A stretch of DNA of 64,000 bases from Tulasnella sp. 424. Its lineage: Eukaryota > Basidiomycota > Agaricomycetes > Cantharellales > Tulasnellaceae. Under the pieces are notes generated by a model. The model was not told the origin of the DNA and made no database searches. It worked only from the letters and a program-made list of their open reading frames with translations. The stretch covers positions 496,001-560,000 of the forward strand of contig WSUB01000001.1 in assembly GCA_019633425.1 (NCBI GenBank). Reading direction: 5' to 3'. The position numbers and the translations under genes are program-made. Below are positions 1-13,108 of this stretch, one piece after another. Every line of letters begins with the position of its first letter. The first letter of the stretch is position 1.

Positions 1-2
1 GC

Positions 3-1435
3 AAACTGTATGGCAAGAGCTTGATCGACAACCTTGAGGCTCGCAAAGCTGTTATCAAGGGCAAACAACGGTGTGTCGTCTCCTCAAATAGTCCACGATT
101 AGGCCTTAATGTCTTTTTTTTAGAGTCTTCACGGGAGATCATCGTCCAGCTATGATGCAGCGACCGGGTGCGACACGGGCTAGCACTCTAATCGATCCTT
201 CAACTCTCAATTCTCGACCCACTACACAGTATTTAACTCCATCTCAAGTTCAAGACGAGGTTCGCCGCAAGAGGGTATCGGGAGCGCCCCTCGTTGATTT
301 CAGCTCCGAAGCACCGCCTGGGCCGAATGCTAGACCTGGTATGACCGGGGCTCGTTCGGTGTTCGGCGTGGATAAGGTTTGGGAGCGAGAGCTTGCCAAG
401 CTGAAGGCAATAGAAGCGCAGGAGAAAGAAGAGCAAGCGAAGCTTCAAGCCCTCGGCGCTCAACAACCTCACACCAACTCTTCAAATGCCGGCCAAAGAG
501 CTTCAGCATTACTTCCCGGGCCGGAGTCAACCCCTCCACTCTACGACGCTAATAGCGACAACGATGTTCGTCCACCTATGGGGAACCGACGAGAGAGCTC
601 TGCTTCTCTAGGTGCTAGAGGGTGGTTCAACTCCCCTGGATCGGACGATGAAAGCGACGGAGGGGACAAACGCGCGTCTGTTGCCTCCGCGGCAACCATG
701 CGACCTCCGGCCTTCTCTCGCAAGATATCTGCAGCCTCGCGGCTACCTCAAATCCCCGGCGGTGGTGGCGATTCCGAGGAGGAAGACGTTCCTTTAGCTC
801 AACAGGCCGCCAGGCGTTCGATGATGCCACCTCGTCAAAACGTCCCTGCGGATTCTGATTCCGATGAGGATAAACCCATCGCAGTGCTTAAGCGGCATCA
901 ATCCAAGTCCAGCGCCGGACCTTCTGGACTGCAGGCAGTTGATTTAGCCTCCGGAGGGTCTTTCGCGGCGGAACTGGGCCTTGGCGCTAGCGCGTTCTCC
1001 CCTCAAAAGAGCGCTGCAGCTGCCAAAGCAGGCGATGACTCTTCTGAAGATGAGGTCCCTCTTGGGGTGCGTCATCCAACAGCCAACCGTTTATCGGCAA
1101 TGCCCGCAGGAGACGACGAAGATGAGGATGACAGGCCGTTGGGCGCCAAGTTTGCGAGCAACTCCATTAATCCTCTCCAGCAACAACAGATGCAACAGCA
1201 AGCGTTTTTGCAGCAGCAGATGCTCCAGCAGCAAATGATGATGCAGGCACAAGCAATGCGTACTTCTATGGCGTTTGGTGGCCCAATGATGAATCCTTCA
1301 GTCATGGGGTCAGGCTTCTTCCCCCCACCAATGAGCATGCATTCCCTAAATGCCAACGCAATGGCAGCAGCCCAGGATGCCCAATCAGCTCAAATCTCGC
1401 GGGTAGATCAGTGGAGACGAGATGTAGTCCAGTAG
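3..1435 (+). CDS. 3' part of a Gln-rich, low-complexity protein, possibly Skg3/CAF120-like (5' end outside window)
   Basis: The reading frame is open from base 3. It is spliced 3..70 to 124..1435 (GTGTGT donor, TTTTAG acceptor), giving KGKQR joined to VFTGDHRPAMM, and ends at TAG. About 460 residues are visible. The upstream part is a short ordered segment (SLIDNLEARKAVIKGKQR). The rest is low complexity: acidic Ser/Asp clusters (SDDESDGGDK, SSEDEVPLG), a VWERELAKLKAIEAQEKEE helix that is probably a coiled coil, and near the end a Gln/Met tract (about 1180..1255). The 5' domain that would settle the family is missing. From memory, fungal PH-domain proteins of the Skg3/CAF120 group carry a similar ERELAKL element and disordered tail; this is inference only. 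The gene is convergent with the kelch gene. Confidence 0.6.
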
Positions 1436-1867
1436 TTCGAGTGGGGGTTCTGCGTCGAGGGTGACGAAGTAATGGATGTATATATATAGTCCATAGACAT
1501 CCGAGAGTAGTGTACACTGAGAGTAAGAATCCCCGTGACGAGGGGTCTACGGCAGATAGGGTGACAGGATAAGTCGATAAGAATGGCTTAAGAGTCCGCA
1601 ACAAATCAAAAGTATAAAGGAAAGAAACGTTGTAGCTGAGTAACGGAAGAGAAGTGAAAAAAAGAAACAAAGTGAGCGAACAAGATGCACATAAAGCCGA
1701 ATTAAGAAGATGCAAAGGGGGGTGATCGAGAAGAATATAGAGAGAAGAGTGGGATGCATTTGACGCTGAGTGGATGCGGGAAATGTGAAACGTAACGAGT
1801 CGAGGGGCGTGATGGGACTGCAGAAACAAGCCGTAAAGACAACAAAGCAGAATATGCGAACGAAACC
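1436..1867. other. Convergent intergenic region (3' UTRs)
   Basis: These 432 bases separate two genes that end toward each other and should hold both 3' untranslated regions. They include an alternating tatatatata stretch near 1480. I see no motif beyond that. A long minus-strand open frame here has low-complexity composition and overlaps the end of the first gene; I do not call it. Confidence 0.5.
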
Positions 1868-4800
1868 TTAATCAAGGGCTACATTTCGCACTACTAGTCG
1901 TCGTTTTGGGACGGTGAATATTGAGACATCCCGTCTCGCCATTTCCTCTTCTATCCTCGCTTGACGTTCATCGTCATCCTCGTCATCGTCCGCTCCTTCA
2001 CTATCCATGCTCCGTGCCCGAGAGAGCAAATCGTCGGATGCATGGGATTGAGTCGCTCTCCATGGAGGGGAGTTGAGATAGGGGTGAGGAGGAGGCGATA
2101 TTGGAGGTATTGGTGTGGATGGCGCTGTTGGCGGAACAGGAGCAACGTCGGCTGGGTCACCGCGGAGGCGACTGATAACAACAACTAAGATAGAATGTTG
2201 CGGCCGGTTGAGCCAGGCCAGGATGACCAGCATCACGTAGTAAGCGACGGCTATTAAGGCGCTCAGGACCAATCCGGGGATAGAACCCATTATGGCGAAT
2301 GTGACGAGCCAGAACACCACGGCCCATAGAATGATAACTTGTAGCGCTACGTCGAACCACAACTGAGCGGGGCGGGAGGGTAGGCGAGGAGGAGTGAGGG
2401 CTGGCACTTGAGGTGTAGTAGGGGACATCTCGTGAGCTGAGGAGGGCGGAGGCGGGAATGTTGGTGGGGATCGACCATTTTGACTGAGTTGGAAGTCGAG
2501 CTGACCATACACGCCGACGCTTCTCCGCCGCTCGATCCAGCTAAGCTCGCTGGGGTTTCTGGGAAGGTGGGAGTACGCGTGACCGTTGCCATTGCCATTG
2601 CCGACAACAGATGATCGATTCGGTCTGTTTACGACTTCAAACTTCGGAGGAGTGTAGGCACTCGGCGGTGAACTGGACTGCAGGGTTGCGGTGCTTTTTC
2701 TACGTGATTTTGCTGTCGCGGAATTGAATGTGGAGAATATCCCACTCTGAGGTCGGGGTGCCATCTCCAGACCCTCTTCGGTTTCTCCAACGGCTTGAGA
2801 ATCGACACTCCGGCGGGACCTTCGCCCTAATTCGTCTTCGCTACTTCGTGCAGTGCCCTTTTCGCCCGGCCCGGTTCCTACAAGGGTTTTTGTGACTGTT
2901 TCGTCTGTGGTTTTCCGATTATGCTCGAGCTCCGGTCTTGTAGGGTCTTTCGGGTCCCGGGGCTTGGTCATGTACAGGGCGGCAGCGAGAAGGGGCAGGA
3001 TACCGTATAGAAAGACGAATAGGACAAGAGCTGCCCTGCTATGGGCCGTCGAGAGGAAAGGTACGTGCGTGGTGACCGATTCGGCTCTCCGTCGGAGTGT
3101 TGTGGTTGGGGAGTCGTCATTACTCCGAGACACGCCCAATGCGAAACCAACAATACCCAAAACGTAGGCCGTCGTTGCAACGATGCCGCCACTGCTGGCG
3201 AACGCGATGGACGCGGAAGATGCCATTGGCTGCACCAACGGGCCTGTCGAAGCGCGATACAACAGGATCGCCGGCAGGAGAAGCGCGATTGATACAGGGC
3301 TAAAGATTTTGTGGACCGGAGAGCCGTCAAGGACTGATTCAGAGTAATGAGTCTGCCGTGAAGGTGTCGGTGTCGGTGTCGGATTGGCTCCATCTCCCGT
3401 TGTCGATCCAGAGTTACTGCTGCTCGTAAATGTTGCGCATTGTGACAGATACTGCACTGTAACCCCGCTTCCACTAGCGGCCAAGCCCGTGCCGAGATTG
3501 CCATCTCCGTATCCGCTCCAATGATCGCTCGAGGATTGGATACTTCCGTTGTATGCTCGGAGCAGCCAGAGCTCGTTCGTCAACTCCCCGGTAACGATGT
3601 CCCTTCCCCCAAATACGACGGTGTCCGACCATGCTCCATTGTTGCCCGTTATGCTCCCTGAGTAACTGAATACACTGGAACCTTCCTTGAAGGAAGGACG
3701 GGGAGGATTCGACGAGGGGTCGCCAGCTGGAAGCACTCGGGCCCAAACACCAGAGGAGGCTAAGAGAATGGCCACCTCACCCTGCTGAGTGCCAGAATTG
3801 TCGGTCCATTCCGTTTGGTCGACCGAACCTGGGAAAAGGAAGGCCTGCGACGAGAAGATGGAGGCGGCTTGGTTTTGATTGGGTGCCATTGTTGCTCCGT
3901 ACGATCCTGGCAAACAGCGTGCGGCGGTGGTCCATTGAGCGGCCGTCTGAGAGCTGTCAGTTGGCAATGTGAGGATGTCTGCGGTGTTCTGTGCACAGGT
4001 CGCATTATACAACCCCGCAGTATTCGGGTCGCATCCGCCGAAGACGACAAGAGTGCCTTTCCGGTCAGTCTGCATAAAATTGATCGGCGTGTCAAATCAC
4101 TTGCAAGAGCGCAATACCGCCAAAGAGTAACTCACATTCCCAACTGGGGGAAGGACCGTGCCGGCTAAACCGTATCGGGAAGCATTCGGCTCGTCCTTAT
4201 CCGATGCGCTGGTGGGTATTTTTGACCAGGCCGCGGAGGCAGCGACACTCCCGGCTGCAATAACTCCAGTCATGTCGAGCTGCCAGACCTGGTCGAAACC
4301 GAAAGCATCCGTTTGGTTCATTCCTCCGGCCATCCACATGAAGGTTTCCACGTTCTGGATTGAACTGGCTGGGGCTGTACCACCTGCTGCACCCCAACGT
4401 CCAATAGGATTCGTATTGGTGGTTACATTAATCTTGGCCCAGAATTCGTTTTGATAGTGATAATACTGCGGGCCGAAAGCGCCAGCGCGGGTGTTAGGAC
4501 CTTTCCCCCGGTCTGAGACAGAACTTACGTACCCAGAGGTCATCTAACGCAGTGCTGCCGCTGCCTCCTTTGCCGCCCCATATCAGCATGCCGGCGCGAT
4601 AGTTGCTTGCAATATCTTGACCAAAAACTCCGCTTGAGCGAGCCGGGGGAATGTCTTGCTGGGCGGCAGGCGGGACGGGATATCTCCATGTCAGTGTATC
4701 CAGTTCGAGAACGTAGGTTTGCTGTGTTGGAACGCCTGCGGATGATTCTCCACCAAAGATGACGAGGACGCGCTTGGAGGGGTCGTAGGCGATATGGGCA

Positions 4801-4967
4801 TCACGAAGAGGAACTGGCTGCGAGCCGCCCGTGTACAGCTTGCTGAGATTAAGCCATTGCAGCGGTGGGATTTGCATCGTGGTAGATATATTTTGAGAGA
4901 AGACATGGCCTGCATGGAATGAGGATGAGAGAACGAGCCATAACAGCTTGGAGTGCTTGAGACGCAT
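1868..4967 (-). CDS. Kelch-repeat (beta-propeller) protein with signal peptide and C-terminal multi-pass membrane region
   Basis: There are three exons on the minus strand: 4967..4533, 4465..4136 and 4069..1868, all phase 0, giving 988 residues. Residues 1-25 look like a signal peptide (LLWLVLSSSFHAGHVFSQ). The next roughly 380 residues carry kelch blade signatures: VLVIFGGE, LIWGGKGG, FMWMAGG, LVVFGGCD and VVFGGRD, the Gly-Gly pairs of kelch strands. After a Thr/Pro stalk come about five hydrophobic helices. The first three are near IALLLPAILLY, GGIVATTAYVLGIVGFAL and LVLFVFLYGILPLL. The last two form a pair near VALQVIILWAVVFWL and LVLSALIAVAYYVMLVI. Long Ser/Pro-rich loops lie between them, and the tail is acidic. 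The likely topology is a secreted-side propeller on a membrane anchor, so a cell-surface or endomembrane receptor or scaffold. Function is unknown. It shares a 138-bp promoter with the next gene. Confidence 0.85.
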
Positions 4968-5105
4968 CCAGCAGTCGCGGGCGAGGGGGGAGAGGGGGGT
5001 GAAGGAGCGGAAGGGGAGGCAGTTGGGTTAAGTTGATGGGATGGCTGTGAGGGAAGAAGAGACAGAGAAAGGCCGTTCACGCGCACGCCGATCTCCTTTT
5101 CCCAT

Positions 5106-7864
5106 ATGGACCGCGACGAACCCCCCGCAGGCAAACCTCAAGACGACGAGCTCCCAACATACGCAGCTGTAGAGGCTGAAGAACCTCAAGCAGCCGCTCG
5201 CTGGAATCGATGGCGTGGGTGGATAGAGAAGAGGCGCGTCTGGGCCCGTGTCAGCAGTCATTTTCAGCATCAATCGCTGACGCCAGTCTTGTGTATCATC
5301 TAGAGCCGCAGAACGCTACGCAGAGGATCCAAGCCAAGCTCCAAGACCAAGTGGATGGGGACCATCGGTAAGAGTCTCTACACCACCTCTAAGTCTTTGG
5401 CTCCTAACAGGTTCACCTTTGCCCAGAGAGAAGATCCCTACGAAGACGGGCCGGCGCCTGTTGGGCAGTCTGAGGGGCGACCTACAACGAGAAGACAGCA
5501 CACTCAGCTCAATATTGCACCACCAGACTACGTTCCAGCCGAACCCCCTCTGCCTCAAGGAGAAGCCTGCGAACCATCGAGGCTATGCCTTCATCAGTTC
5601 GGATCGCGGTTCCTGCCTCACGCTACTGGACGAATCCACTGCATGTTACCTTTAATGTCGGATCGCTTCTTGCTGGTCGGAAGTACAGACGGTCTCAGCG
5701 TTGTCGATGTCTTACCAGGTCTCCATCCTCGCAAGGGAGATCAAGCGCTTTCAATGAATCCAGGTCTGGCGACACAGCCACTCGCCGATGCAGTAGCAGT
5801 CCCGATATGGACAGGGGAGGCTGTCTACCAGTTGGACTTACTTGAAGACGTCACTTCCGACATGAATCCTGACAGCCCTCAAGGCGTCGTATTGGCGTTG
5901 GTGGGCCCAAGCGACGACGAGTGCAACAAGTCAATTCGCATGTACAACCTGGCCAGTCTCGCCAGTCTTGTCCGTTGGTACTGTAGCCAAGGAGTGCGTT
6001 TGCCCTGTTCAATTTTATCCTGCATTTAGCTAATGCTCTATTTGTGTCTGTAGGACCATCCCCCACTAGATATGGCGAAGCCTGGAGGTCCATCTATGGC
6101 CACAATAGCTCGAGCACGCCTTCGAAAATCTCGTCGCCAGTCCGACATTGCGAAGGGTATCAAAGCATTGATTGTAGACGATCTTAAAGCGACATCCTCG
6201 TCGACGCCGTCGGCCCTGGCCACCCCTGCACGTCGAAACGACAGAAGTCGATCTCCAGCGAATTCACCGCCGACTGCCAGAGGGGACTCTTTCCGCACCA
6301 CCACTCCTCCTCCTCAATCAGCCACATCATTATTTGGTACTAGCAGCCCCATTGCCCCGACGCACATCCCGAAATCGCCTTCCCAGACTTCGATCGCATC
6401 CTCTTCTTGGGACATTGTCGACGAGCTACCTACACGGTGGGCCACGGACTATGTCCCGTTTGCTTCAGCAAACTCTCGACTCTCGAACCTCCAAATTATA
6501 TTTTATCAGCTTTACACGTCGACTGGGGGAAGGCAGCCAACTTCTCTAGCAATAGCCACCAAGCAAAGTATATTGTTGTACGAGTCGCCCCGCAATGAAA
6601 GAGCCTTCAAGTTTATCAAGGCGAGTTGTGACTGTGGTCTCCTTATAGAACTCAACTAATACTGAGGAATCGAAAATAGGATTTCTACACACCTCTTGCA
6701 GCAAAATCTATCTCTTTCACTCTCCAAGCTGGGAATAAGAGCTCCGCAACCGAGCATGCTCGACAACCGAGTGGCTCTTCGTCCGGAGCGCTGCGCAAGA
6801 ATCGAAGTGTCGATTATGGAACTCAAGCTTGCCTTTTTGTAGCGTTTGAGAAGAAAGCGGTAAGTAATAAATACATCCAGGCTTTGTCAAGACTAACAGA
6901 AAGTTCGAAGGGATTGATTCGCATTGGAGATTCTGCCGTCATCGAGGTCGAGTCGTTCCCCGACATTGGGGCCACGATATCCACGTCTACATCCGGACAC
7001 CGGACACGGCCATCCGTGGAAGGTGGGATGTCGCTGTCTTCTGGCCCGGTTCGACGCCATCTAGCAGCGTCCCTTGACGGAAGCGCCTTCTGGAAATCGC
7101 ACCCACCCTGGCTTGGCCTGGTCGAGCTACAACTACCACCATTGGCGGTGTCGGCAGCGCATATGATGTCGGCGGACGACTCGAGGGCGCCGTCACTCCC
7201 AGGCTCGATCTGCTTTATCACCCGCGGTCGCACAACTCAGATATACCCAGTTCCTCTCCCAATGTCGTTCAACAATACGGCTTTATCGACGGCGCCGCTA
7301 AAAACACTGACCTGGCGACAGCAAGCTACAAAAATCCATGCACGCCTGTCCCTCCAAAGGGATGGTCCGAACGCAACTCCCGAGAGTGCTCGAGGCGGCC
7401 CTCCCGCTCCCGTCCTCCAGGTCGTAGGTCTGGGGCAAGATGGCGTTGAGATACAAGAATTCTCGCTCGAATTCCTGCTAAAGAAGCAGGACGCTAAAGA
7501 CAAGGGCAAAGCGCGAGCGACCTTCGATTCCGACCCAGTCGTTCGGGCCTTCGCCGACGTCGGAGGAGCAGCTGGATTCTTATGCGTTGGAGGACAATGG
7601 AACAAGCCGATGAGTCGAATCACAAGCCCCGTCGGCGACATTCGAGGAGTCCTGAATAGTCCACTCACCCGCCAGGACACCTGGGCGTCGGTCGACACGT
7701 ACGGAGCCGGCACCGTTTCAAGCCCCGTAGAAATGGCGAGCGTTTCGTCGCATGTGACACTCAGTTCAGGTACTATCTACGAATCCGGAGGCTTGTATGG
7801 GTGGGTGTCGAAGGGCGGTGAAGATTATCGGGTGTTTTGGCTGGGGGAGAGAGCAGAAAAGTAG
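5106..7864 (+). CDS. CNH (citron homology)-like domain protein
   Basis: Six exons are inferred: 5106..5218 (or ..5233), 5304..5367, 5427..5993, 6054..6620, 6680..6859 and 6911..7864, giving 814 or 819 residues. The start follows a PPAGKPQDDELPTY acidic/Pro leader. The body has beta-propeller-like strands such as DRFLLVGSTDGLSVVDV, SIRMYNLASL, LAIATKQSILLYE, GDSAVIEVE and FITRGRTTQIYPV, which resemble the CNH domain of fungal Rho-GEF and kinase partners. No kinase or GEF domain is attached. The first donor is ambiguous: canonical GT at 5219, or GC at 5234, which keeps WIEKR-AAERY. The intron at 6621 needs a GC donor. At 6860..6910 unspliced read-through is also open; I prefer the splice because it gives KKA-GLIRIGDSAV. 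The family name is from pattern memory and is moderately sure. Confidence 0.7.
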
Positions 7865-8149
7865 AGGTCGGTGTACCTTGTGACTAAAAATGATTTCCCT
7901 TCTTCTTCGCGTGGGATGTAATCTAAGCTCATCTAGGTTGAACTTTGAATGCAATGCTGTGATACTGGACTAGAATGACCTTTATTGGCGTCACGTTGGG
8001 CATCTGCAGATACCTCCACCACCTCACGTAATCCCGAGCTCGAGGCTTCTGCTTTATCTTACCGCGGGTTGGGCGATGACGGCATCAAGAACTGACTCTT
8101 TAAGCAGGCTTGACTCTTTTGTCTGCAGACTATCTACAACTTCCCAAAG

Positions 8150-10334
<2,185 letters not shown>

Positions 10335-11532
10335 TCACCCGAGGGCAGTCAGAGCTGCGTCCCGGTATAATAGCGTTCACCTCGTTTTCTAAAGTCAAAA
10401 GATCAGTACAAGTGACAATGCAAGAATGTCTTCTCACCTTGAACGGTTTCGTTGATGATATGAATTAGTAATTTGTGAACTCGGAGCCGGACTCAGGGTA
10501 TAGCACCTGCCAGGGGCACGAGCTTGGCCCTGGAAAGTGAGCCGACCACAAAAGTTCGCAGAGATCACCAGTGACATCATACAAGCTGGATGCGCTGAGT
10601 CGGAAGTTGAAAGCTCCGGGTGATATTGCTGTTTCGGGTCAAGTCAGGGATAGCAAACATTCCGAAACAGGAAAGTTGACGCCATTATTGGGGGCTTGAA
10701 ACCAGGAAAGTGGTCGCGTCGGCATTCCGGCTACCAGGAGGGCCATCCTGAGAAGATATGCTTACGAACGCCGACACAATCTGTACCTGCCGATGGGGAT
10801 GACTGCAGGCAAATGATCTTGGTACTGAGTTCCGAAAGGCAGCATGCATCGCGTGACTTGTTAGAGCAAATTCCGCAAAGCTACGAGGGGACTTCAAGAC
10901 TACTCTCAATCGAGGAGACTGGGAATTCTATACAAGAGCCCTGCTGCACCGCCGGCAGCCACTGTTGACCGGCGGCGCCCGTGGCGCCCGGGGTTCGGCC
11001 TTGACTCGGCCTAGTTCAGCCTAGCGCCTCGCCTTGACCGGACTACATAAGACTGTATTCAAGAACCCCAAATATGTCGCCATGGTCGTAATTTGGGTTG
11101 GATCCAGGGCGTTCAGCCCGACAATCAGATGAATGAGGCCTTCTTTCGGATGCCAAACCGAAAAAGGCAGTTGAGCACCATGAGCGATTGAAGGCCGTCA
11201 AGGTCTAACTTGAAAGTAGAAGGAACAAAAATAAAGCTCGAACGGGTTCGTTTGGACGGTAATTAGTACAATATCGATTTCATTGCTGATGACGATGCGA
11301 CATATTCTCGCGACTTTCGGCTGAAGTATCCTTCTGGACCTGAGGTCGTTTGCTGAGACCGTCCGTAGCAAGTCCGAAGGCGGCAATTCCCGGCATTCAC
11401 GTAATTACAACTCCTTAAAAGGGTTGATTCTCCTCCCTTCGCCTTGCGGTGAGGGCGCCCCGGCGCTCTACATTAATTTCAGGCCTGGGTCCCTGCTGCC
11501 TCGTTAATGACCGCGGATCCCACTTGGAACGG
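10335..11532. other. Geneless stretch between the PLP enzyme and the GATA gene
   Basis: About 1.1-1.2 kb without a supportable gene; the two neighbours end toward each other. Short open frames (10685..10909 on minus, 10696..10968 on plus) lie over one another and have no recognisable motif. Around 10950..11045 the DNA is GC-rich, with repeated ggcgcc/cggcc/cagcct words and CG steps. This could be decayed repeat sequence, but I find no terminal repeats or target-site duplication. If the alternative GATA 3' frame is real, 11415..11532 is coding. Confidence 0.4.
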
Positions 11533-13108
11533 TCAAATCGTAGGAGACCGAGGAGAAGTGGCGGAGCGAGTCCTGCAGAAGGATACGCGAGAGTTCCTAT
11601 GGCTGCCGCAATCCGGGCGTGACGAAGCCGGACCTCCAGCGGGGTTGGCGCTGGGTTCAAGAGCGGACTGCTGTTGAATGGAGGCCGGGAATTGAAATGG
11701 GGGAGGGGAGGAGGATGGAGCGTGCTTAATCGAGCCGCCGATGGTTGGCGAAGATTCTATTGATGTCACGGAGCCTAGAAAAATGGAGCGACGGTCAGCC
11801 CAAGGCCGAGAACTCCCATATAACGGAGAAGATACGCACTTCGACGTTCGACACCCTGGTGGCCTTTCTTAGGCAATACCCTTCTGCCCAAAGAGGGATC
11901 GCCGGTGATGGGAGCCTTGTCGGTCCTGCGGGACTTGATGGAAGTACGTCCACCATGGAGCTCGCCAAGCCGATGAGGCCTGGCCCGAAGGTGGGTCCGC
12001 TCATACAAACCACATCTATTGCATACCTGCGACCACAATCTGTATTAAATTGGCTGCGGAGGCAAACGAAGGCTCGGGGGAGGGGACTCACAATCTTTCC
12101 GGGGTGAAGCGCCGAACGACGCCAGCTTGGAGGTTCTGTAGCTTGACAGTTGAAACATACGCGACGAACATGCTGTGTCTCCTTTGAGACGGCGTCGTCT
12201 GTGTACGTGACTGTGACGCCGTGATGCGTTGGGCCAGAGGGAAGACGTCCGGCAGCTGGGGTCACTGGCAACCGTGCGTCTGTCTTAGGTTCGGGATTCA
12301 GACAGGCTTCAGGTCTGGAGTAGATATCATCCAGTCCCCGATAATGTGTGATAGTGGAGTCGAGATCTCCTCCGTCCAGATTGACGGGATGAAGCTCGAA
12401 CGGCTGACGTGCGATGGTTGGAGGAGTGTTGAGGTCGAAGGGGTTATAGGTCGACAGACCGCGATGATAGCCAAGGAAAAGAGTCGAGAGAGGCGGAAGG
12501 ACGTCATTTTGACTACTGATCTGGGTGGGGACCGCGTCTTGTGAAAGCTGATAAGACGACCAAGTAGGCGCGGGATAAGAGGCACGACGGAGGTGGTGAT
12601 GCTCTCCGAGGTGCGCCGATGGCAGAGAGTCACAAGATTTGGTCTGCTGTTGGTGGCTGTGGACAGACCCAGATGGAATAGACTGGGAGAGAGGACTGGG
12701 CAGGACGCCGGGGCTTGGACCAGCGACATCCATAATACCCTCGGGAGGGTCAAACTCTGCGGCGAGGAAATGGCCGAATTGAGATCTAGTGCCTGGAAAA
12801 GCCTTGGAAGAGGCTAAGTCCGCGGAAGAGGACCAGTAAGTATCCGGAGCCGCGACGGGGTCTTTGAAACTTTGGGAGGGCAAGTCCGAATAGGCGAGAT
12901 ACGGAGGAGAGAGCTCCGGAGCCGATGAAGGGGCGAACCGGTAGCTGGTGGAAGGATGGGGACCGGATAGGTAGAAGAAAGGATCGATGGTGGGGTGGAG
13001 ACCTGGAGAGGAGGTTCGCAACCGCTGCTCCTCCAACGAGAGAGGGGAAGGGTTTTCTTGAGGCGATGAGGCTGCTGAGATCACGTTTTCGTCGTCAAAA
13101 ACGTCCAT
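11533..13108 (-). CDS. GATA-type zinc finger transcription factor
   Basis: There are three exons on the minus strand: 13108..12092, 12026..11840 and 11774..11533, giving 481 residues. The first 330 residues are Ser/Pro-rich and probably disordered. The finger spans the first intron: CFNC, a 19-residue loop containing TEPPSWRRS and LHPGKI, then CNRCGLYERTHLRARP. Four Cys ligands, the W-R-R core and the basic tail of a GATA DNA-binding domain are intact. The loop is longer than the 17-18 residues of the commonest GATA fingers. The third exon joins in phase (SSVTSIESSPTIGGS). An overlapping frame running to 11415 (TPLEVRLRHARIAAA) also looks coding, so the 3' end is uncertain. Proteins of this kind regulate nitrogen, iron, light or developmental genes; which one is unknown. 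Confidence 0.85.

Noticed and set aside
1302..1829. 175-codon minus-strand frame between the first two genes
   Set aside because: Leu/Ser/His-rich low complexity, overlaps the first gene's end and its 3' UTR, and has no conserved motif.
6860..6910. Unspliced read-through as coding sequence in the CNH-like gene
   Set aside because: The frame is open, but GTAAGT, a ctaac branch and an AG acceptor are present, and splicing gives the more conserved KKA-GLIRIGDSAV.
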